From: CAYUST01 sp964447535 | GTDB taxonomy: Bacteria > Patescibacteriota > Gracilibacteria > Absconditabacterales > Absconditicoccaceae | NCBI GenBank assembly: GCA_964447535.1 | Contig: CAYUST010000005.1 | Location: 1-64,000 of the forward strand | Reading direction: 5' to 3' | DNA length: 64,000 nt | Shown: positions 57,985 to 64,000 of the stretch, piece after piece | Position numbering within the stretch: the stretch's first letter is position 1 | Layout of the letters: every line of letters begins with the position of its first letter | Notes under the pieces: generated by a model | What the model saw: only the letters and a program-made list of their open reading frames with translations | Databases searched by the model: none | Told to the model about the DNA's origin: nothing | Made by a program: the position numbers and the translations under genes

Positions 57985-60588
57985 ATGTCAATACGTATGG
58001 AAAAAGCTCGTACCCCAGCACAACAGCAATACGCACAAATCAAAGAGCAACACAAAGATGCGTTGCTGATGTTTCGTTTGGGGGATTTCTATGAGTTGTT
58101 TTATGACGATGCGAAAATTGCCCACAAGGAGCTTGATATTGCTTTGACCGCGAGAGATAAATCTCATCCAAATCCTGTTCCTATGGCGGGTATTCCTCAT
58201 CATAGTCTTGAAAGATATCTCAAAAAACTCGTTCAAGCTGGCTACAAAGTTGCAATTGCTGACCAAGTAGGTGAGGTTGTGCCCGGCAAAGTCGTAGAAA
58301 GAGCAGTAACCCGCGTGGTGACACCGGGTACATATGTGGCTGAACAAGCTCCATGTAATTATTTGGTGGCACTTATTATTGCTCAGGACTCGCAAGGCGA
58401 TCAATATCACCTAGCACGATGAGACGTTTCTTTGGGTACGTATATGTCTCAGAGTTTTGTAGATGCTGAGCAATGTATTCAACGCTTGCGTGATCTGCAG
58501 GCAACTGAACTTATTATTTCCTACGAGCATCAACGCGACCCCTTCGTGCACATGCTCCAAACTACACTGCCGAACGTTACTATTAGTCATCATCCCTTGG
58601 TGTCTGATGAAGAAACGTATATTACGAAATTACTTGCAGTAGCATCGACCAAGGGATTTGGAGCTGCCGTTGGTGGTGGGAGAAAAGCTTCATTCGCACT
58701 CTTGTTGAGTTATGTGGAAGCAATGCAAAAACATGCTCCCCTCTTTTTTTCGCTTTCGCATGTCCAGCCAGTAGGCTATATGCATATTGATCATATGACG
58801 TTGAAGAACCTTGAAATTTTCGCTGCGAGCTATGACAACAACAAACAACATAGTTTGTATGGACGCATCAACTGCACCCAAACGGCGCTAGGTGCCAGAG
58901 AACTTACGTCGAGACTCATAGCACCATTGATGCAAAAAGAGCTTCTCGAAGCACGCTTTGATCGTATTGCGTACTTTATGGAGCATCAAAATGAGAGAAC
59001 GGCGTTACATCGTTTACTGGTTGATACTCCCGATATTGCGAGAATTTATGCGCAAGTTCGTACCAAGAAACATCCCTTGTCCTTGCTCGCAACGTTGCGT
59101 GGGGTCTTCAAGAAATTTTTGGGTGAGGAGGCTGTGGTGTGCAAACAAGAACTGCTTCGTGCGGGGATGACCAATGCTACGCTCAATACCTTGGTCGCTC
59201 TTGCTGTGCATCTCGAAGAAACACTCATTGAGTGAGCGCTCCAAGAAGACGGCGAGTATATTGCTCCGGGTATCGATCCACAAATAGACACACTTCGCCA
59301 ACTTGCCTTCCATTCTGACGAACTCTTGTTAGCATACCATCAATTTTTATGTTCTCATACCTGACTCACAGGTCTCAAGATCAAATTCGTACAACATCAA
59401 GGCTATTTCATCGAAGCAACACCCAAGGATGTAGCTACATTTGAACGCACCTTCCGCAATGACGATCCAAGACTTGATTTTATCCGTCGTCAAACCTTGA
59501 AGACAGGCGAACGTTATACCAGCACCTATTTGATTGATCTCCAAAATAAACTTCTTGCTGCCAAAGAAGAATTTTCTCGTGAGCAACGTGCAATTATGCA
59601 AACACTCGTAGATCATTTACTCGAAGCACATGAAGCGTTGGGTATTTTCTTTCACCTCATTGGTTGTCTAGATCTCGAAGTCCATATGGCACAATTTGTT
59701 GCTCATCAGCAATGGGTGAGACCGGAGTTTCATGATGGCTATGATCTAGAGATTATCGATGGCAGACATCCTGTGGTTGAACACTATTTACCATCACACG
59801 AACAATTCATTCCCAACTCTGTTTCTCTTACACAAGATTCTTTCATCCACCTTATTACCGGTCCCAATATGGGGGGTAAGTCTACCTTCCTCAGACAGAA
59901 TGCGCTTATCGTCTTATTAGCACAAGCAGGTTTATTCGTTCCTGCTGCATCTGCCAAACTTCCATTGGTGGACGGTATTTATGCACGTATCTGAAGTGGC
60001 GATCAACTCACCAACAATCAATCGACCTTCATGACTGAGATGGTAGAAATGGCGAATATCCTCCACAATGCTACGCATCAATCATTAGTCATCTTAGATG
60101 AACTTGGACGTGGGACATCGACCTATGATGGTCTTGCTTTAGCCAAAGCTATAGTTGTCTACATGTGTCAAAAACTGTCATGCAAAACCTTGTTTGCCAC
60201 CCATTATCACGAACTTACCGCCCTCGAACAAGAAATTCCCGGCTGTACCAACTTCTCTGTGGGTGTCTATGAAAGTGATCATCATATCGTTTTTCTCAAA
60301 AAAATCGTCCGTGGTGGTGCCAACAAAAGCTACGGCATCGATGTTGCACAACTTGCATGAATCCCAGCTCCTATTGTTGCGCAAGCCAAAGAATTATTGA
60401 TCTCCCTCGAACGCAAACAACTCGCCCCCGTGCAACCAGGTTTCAATTTTTGAGCCATCAACGATCAGTATAAACAAACCCTCGATGCCCTCGAAACACT
60501 CATCAGCCATCTCAACATCAATGAAATCACGCCAGTAGAGAGCTTACTCTTGCTCCAGCAAGTGATGAAGATAGTGAAGGAGAAATAA
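57985..60588 (+). CDS. mutS: DNA mismatch repair protein MutS
   Basis: An 867-residue MutS1. The mismatch-binding F-x-E motif is LGDFYELFYDDAK near residue 30 with the preceding TPAQQQYAQIKEQHKDALLM; connector, lever and clamp domains follow. The ATPase has Walker A TGPNMGGKSTFLRQ, RIGSGDQLTNNQSTFMTEM, Walker B DELGRGTSTYDG and FATHYHEL. The glycine of R-I-G is UGA. C-terminal 60 residues end MKIVKEK. Ten or so UGA codons in all. No mutL is present in the window. Preferred start is ATG 57985 (MSIRMEKARTP). Confidence 0.97.
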
Positions 60589-60630
60589 AATTTAAGACTT
60601 AAGAATCCAGAATCTAGACTCCAGATAACA

Positions 60631-60658
60631 AAAAAACGCATGCTTGGGTGCGTTTTTT
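60631..60658 (+). terminator. terminator of mutS
   Basis: AAAAAACGCA/TGCGTTTTTT stem with loop TGCTTGGG, T run on the plus strand, 43 bases past the mutS stop codon. It resembles, but is not identical to, the surface-array hairpin. Confidence 0.82.
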
Positions 60659-60858
60659 CTTTATGTTTTCTAAGTGATGATTTCATATTCTGAACTATCT
60701 AATTTTGAGTTATAGGACAGGATGTAACCTACTTTTTTCTCTTTCTGTAGACTGTAAAGAAGAAGATGCATATTTGGCTTGGGTATGCGTTGCATTTTGG
60801 CTAAGTATACGCATATCTTACGTGTTGTGTCATTGTGATTTTGCAAGCATTTCTTGAT

Positions 60859-63800
60859 ATGTTTTTCATCAAAAAAGCGTTCTTAGTTTTTTTTTCTAGT
60901 ATATACACCTTTTCCTCGTTGGGAAATTATGGACAGTTTACGTTTCAGCAAGTGCAAGCAGCAGCACCAGAGAAAAAAGTCAATATTGTAGCCATTTTCG
61001 TAGATACAGCAATTTACGATGGTATCAAAGAGAAACTTGATCGATATACCAATACGTATATTCCCAAACATGCTTCTGATACCAAGACGTTGGTCATGCC
61101 AATTAATCCTACAGGATTCAAGGCACAAGATGTCCAACGTATCTTAGAAAACTTGTATTTTGAATGAGAACAAGGTATTCCTTCCAAATTAGCAGGAGTG
61201 ATGTTGTTGGGAAATATTCCCTTACCTATTGTAGAATTCGAACAAAGGAGATTTGCTTCAGTCTATCCGTATACTGATTTCGAGCATGAGTGAGGAAGTC
61301 CTATGTTCGTGTATGATCCTGTATTAGATATTTTTGTGTTCAACGAAGCACCAGACAGTCTGCCAGAGATCTGGCATAGCGTGATTCCAGGGCAAGACGT
61401 TGAGCTCTTCAATGGATTTTTTGATAAGGTAAAGAGCTATGATGCAGCACCTACCTCATATGCCAAACCCAAAGTATGGATCGATGATTTTCCCTTTCTC
61501 AAACAATCATATACCCAAGAACAGCTCGACCACTACATCAACAAAATGTTGTTCACCGAGACTGAATCATATAGAAGAACCAATTCTCTTTTTGGTAAAG
61601 TACTCAAAAAAGAATACGAGGATGACCTCCTCAACACCGTGGCTACTGCAGATGCAGCTATTACCAACTTAGCTGCACTAGCTACCGCTGATCCAGAGCT
61701 CGAGTGAAGCGAGGAAGCACAACTAGCTGCTGCAGGCATTGCAGAATGAGCGACCACCGTGGTGGACCGTATCGATGCTCCCAAGATCGCACAAAGTATT
61801 CAAGACGGTGGAGACAAGCCAGTGCCTACCTTGCTTTTGGAGAAGACGCTGGAGACTGAATTCGCAGGTATCCATGCAATGTTTGGAGACAATTTCCTCT
61901 CTCAGATCCAAGATAATTTGCTGGCATGAGGAAGATATCAATTAGAAGACATCGATACGTCAATTGAAAAAATCACCTTCAGAGATACCGTGAGCAAACA
62001 GTTCATAGAAGATATGAATACCTTGATGGAGAATGCACTGGATGAGCAGATCAACAAGCAGGAATACTTTCTCAAATACCCGTTGCCTTATCTTTATATC
62101 AGGAGAATTAATCCCGGAGATTGGTTTACTTCATGTGTGTCGCGTGAGGAATCTCTCCTGGAGGGGAGGTATGAGAATTTCTACTATGGACGTAATGCAG
62201 CAGATGTATTGGAGTATAGTGATCTCTCTATTATGAGAGGATCTTACTACAATGAACTCAATGTGCAGAATTTGTGGGGTGCTCCTCTCGCAGTGCGTGG
62301 CGTTGAAAAACTAGAAGACATTCCTGGATTTGATCTCAATAGTATTTCAGTAGGTGCAGGCTATGGACGAAATGCATTACAAGTCAGTCAAAATAGAGCA
62401 TTCAATGCTGCCGCAGTTTTGCCAGACAAAGATACCTATGATAAGTTCAAATGTGATGATGATCAAGATATAGACTATTTTGCTCGTGATTTTCGAGGAG
62501 GTGCTTCTGCACTCAATAGTGATACAGATCGAAATACGAAGAATCCCAAATTTCCCCGCACCAAGACAGGGCTGCTGACCAACCGAAAGCGATGACGACA
62601 CCCTTCGATAGACAAAAGAATAGGAGGTCCATGGCATGACGTAAGTGCTGGCGTTCTTTTGCAATGACGTGTAGACGAAGATAGATTAGATCGCTATGCA
62701 CATCATGATAATGGTAGTGTCTTGAGAGTAAATCAATCTCATTGTAATCCAAGGAGAGAGCTCAATGAATATGGAGGATTTACTTCATATGAAGAAATTG
62801 AATTTTTCGACAACAAAGGTGATTTCTTTGATGGATTTGGTGTGTACAAAAACCAATTGCCAGACGAAGGTGTTAATTGACCAACTCAAGAACGTATCAC
62901 TATCACAGTCCATGATCCGACAGGTATGCTGAGCGATACCGATGAAGATGGTGTGCTCAATTACCTAGATCCTGATATGGATGGAGATGGCATCAAAGAT
63001 AGTCAGGACCCAGATATAGATGGTGATAAATTACTCAACGGTGATGACTATGATACTGATGGGGATGGCCCACTCTTCCGAAATGGAAATAGTGATCGCC
63101 TCGATCTTGATGTGGACAAAGATGGTATTCCCAATCATATTGACCCTGATGTAGATAATGATGGCAAGGCAAATGCGGTTGATCAAAATGTGGATGGTGA
63201 TTGGAAATTTACCTACGGGACCAATATTACTAATCGATTCAACAACTCAGCTGACTTGGATGTAGATGGCGATGGTATCAAAAATGAATCTGATGATGAT
63301 ATAGATGGTGATGGCACGCCAAATGGAGGTGATACTGACATGGATGGTGACGGTATACCCAATGATGAAGATCCTGACATGGACAAGGATGAGACGCTCA
63401 ACCCCAATGACAAGACCTGTAATGGAGGTGGTGGTTGCAACGGTAGTAAGTGAAACAAAGATGCAGATGGAGATGGTGTAGAAGACAAAAATGATCCTGA
63501 TCAAGATGGAGATGGTATCCCAAATACCCAAGATGATGATCAAGATGGAGATGGACTCAATAATTATGAGGATAATGATGTAGACGCAGATGGTCTGCCT
63601 AATACTCAAGACAATGACGACGACAATGACGGTTATCTGGATACAGATCCAGCAGAAACTTCTCCGCAAGGATTTGGTACGTGGACTACGTTTATGCAAC
63701 CGCAAGACAAGACTCCTCTAGGAGATTCGTTAGCGAAGATTCTGTGAGTCGCAAGCGTCCACGCTCAAACGAGTTGTGATGGTCAGCAACGAGATATTGA

Positions 63801-64000
63801 CCATGATGATATCACGAATGACCAAGATCCTGATATCGATGGCGATGGCATTCCCAACCACGAAGATCTAGATATGGATGGTGATGGTATTACCAACGAT
63901 GAAGATGAAGATATGGACTGTGATGGTATACCCAATGGGCAGGATAGAGATACTGATGGAGATGGAGTCCCCAATGATAGCGATAGTGATTGCAACGGAA
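60859..64000 (+). CDS. giant secreted Asp-rich repeat protein (TSP3-like), 3' truncated by window
   Basis: At least 1047 residues, continuing past the end. Signal peptide MFFIKKAFLVFFSSIYTFSS, then a globular N-terminal domain (about residues 35-280, VNIVAIFVDTAIYDGIKEKL, KLAGVMLLGNIPLPIVEF), a helical middle, a second globular domain (about 370-670) and from about residue 690 a long array of calcium-binding type repeats D-x-D-x-D-G-x-x-D-x-x-D (DMDGDGIKDSQDPDIDGD, DQDGDGIPNTQDDDQDGDG), interrupted near 940-985 by a non-repeat segment. Such repeats bind many Ca ions and stiffen extracellular stalks. Many UGA glycines. A short start at 60835 is possible. Confidence 0.85.

Overview
The window reads as bacterial DNA from a lineage in which UGA codes for glycine instead of stop (translation table 25), so Candidatus Gracilibacteria (BD1-5) or Absconditabacteria (SR1) of the Candidate Phyla Radiation; the sequence alone does not choose between them. 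Three independent lines show this. Nearly every conserved gene is split by in-frame TGA, and TGA falls on invariant glycines (the last residue of L36, the GTS motif of a subtilase, the G-x-A-R-A-L motif of S9, the R-I-G motif of MutS). Every complete gene ends in TAA or TAG. A tRNA with anticodon UCA, U73 and glycine-type acceptor pairs is encoded at 26937-27010. All gene coordinates below were rebuilt by reading through TGA, so many differ from what a standard-code gene caller would give.

Layout. 1-10.7 kb: tRNA-Thr, a DedA-type membrane protein, a secreted subtilase, a large Cys-rich repeat protein (DUF4215 type), argS, a CPBP protease, tRNA-Gly(GCC) and a small minus-strand operon with a homopolymer frameshift. 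10.9-20.8 kb: a 1024-residue multidomain surface protein, an MFS transporter, a CuA-like cupredoxin lipoprotein, a UGA-free lipoprotein beside a 155-bp MITE-like element, a FecR-like protein, dnaX and a UGA-rich lipoprotein. 20.8-26.8 kb: a Xer-type recombinase, a Pro/Ala-rich membrane protein interrupted by an assembly gap, a FemAB-like transferase and a protein with a gliding-motility (CHU_C-like) C-terminal domain. 26.9-29.5 kb: five of the six tRNAs of this stretch, including the UGA-decoding tRNA-Gly. 28.1-37.2 kb: the housekeeping core infC-rpmI-rplT-(tRNA-Leu)-bS21-like-rplU-infA-rpmJ-rpsM-rpsK-rpsD-rpoA-rplQ-rplM-rpsI, a mini M16-like protein, adk and cmk. 37.3-48.4 kb: an M15-peptidase-like protein and its coiled-coil neighbour, a beta-propeller protein, two SLH proteins, a membrane protein, an RluA-type pseudouridine synthase, cutA and a sugar-phosphate transferase. 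48.6-53.3 kb: an array of surface proteins sharing one N-terminal leader, including a perfect-looking 1336-bp tandem duplication with G7 tracts inside the promoter spacers. 53.4-64 kb: an unknown protein, a UGA-free lipoprotein, another SLH protein, a SerB-like phosphatase, mutS and a giant Asp-rich (TSP3-like) repeat protein that runs off the end.

Together the genes describe a host- or surface-associated cell with ordinary translation and repair machinery and a large investment in secreted, Cys-rich, repeat-built surface proteins. Most genes lack a purine-rich Shine-Dalgarno site; instead a T-rich leader of the TTTATTCTTTTTGTT type precedes the start codon. The most interesting leads are the leader-sharing surface cassette array with a possible phase-variable promoter, and two lipoprotein genes that avoid UGA entirely.
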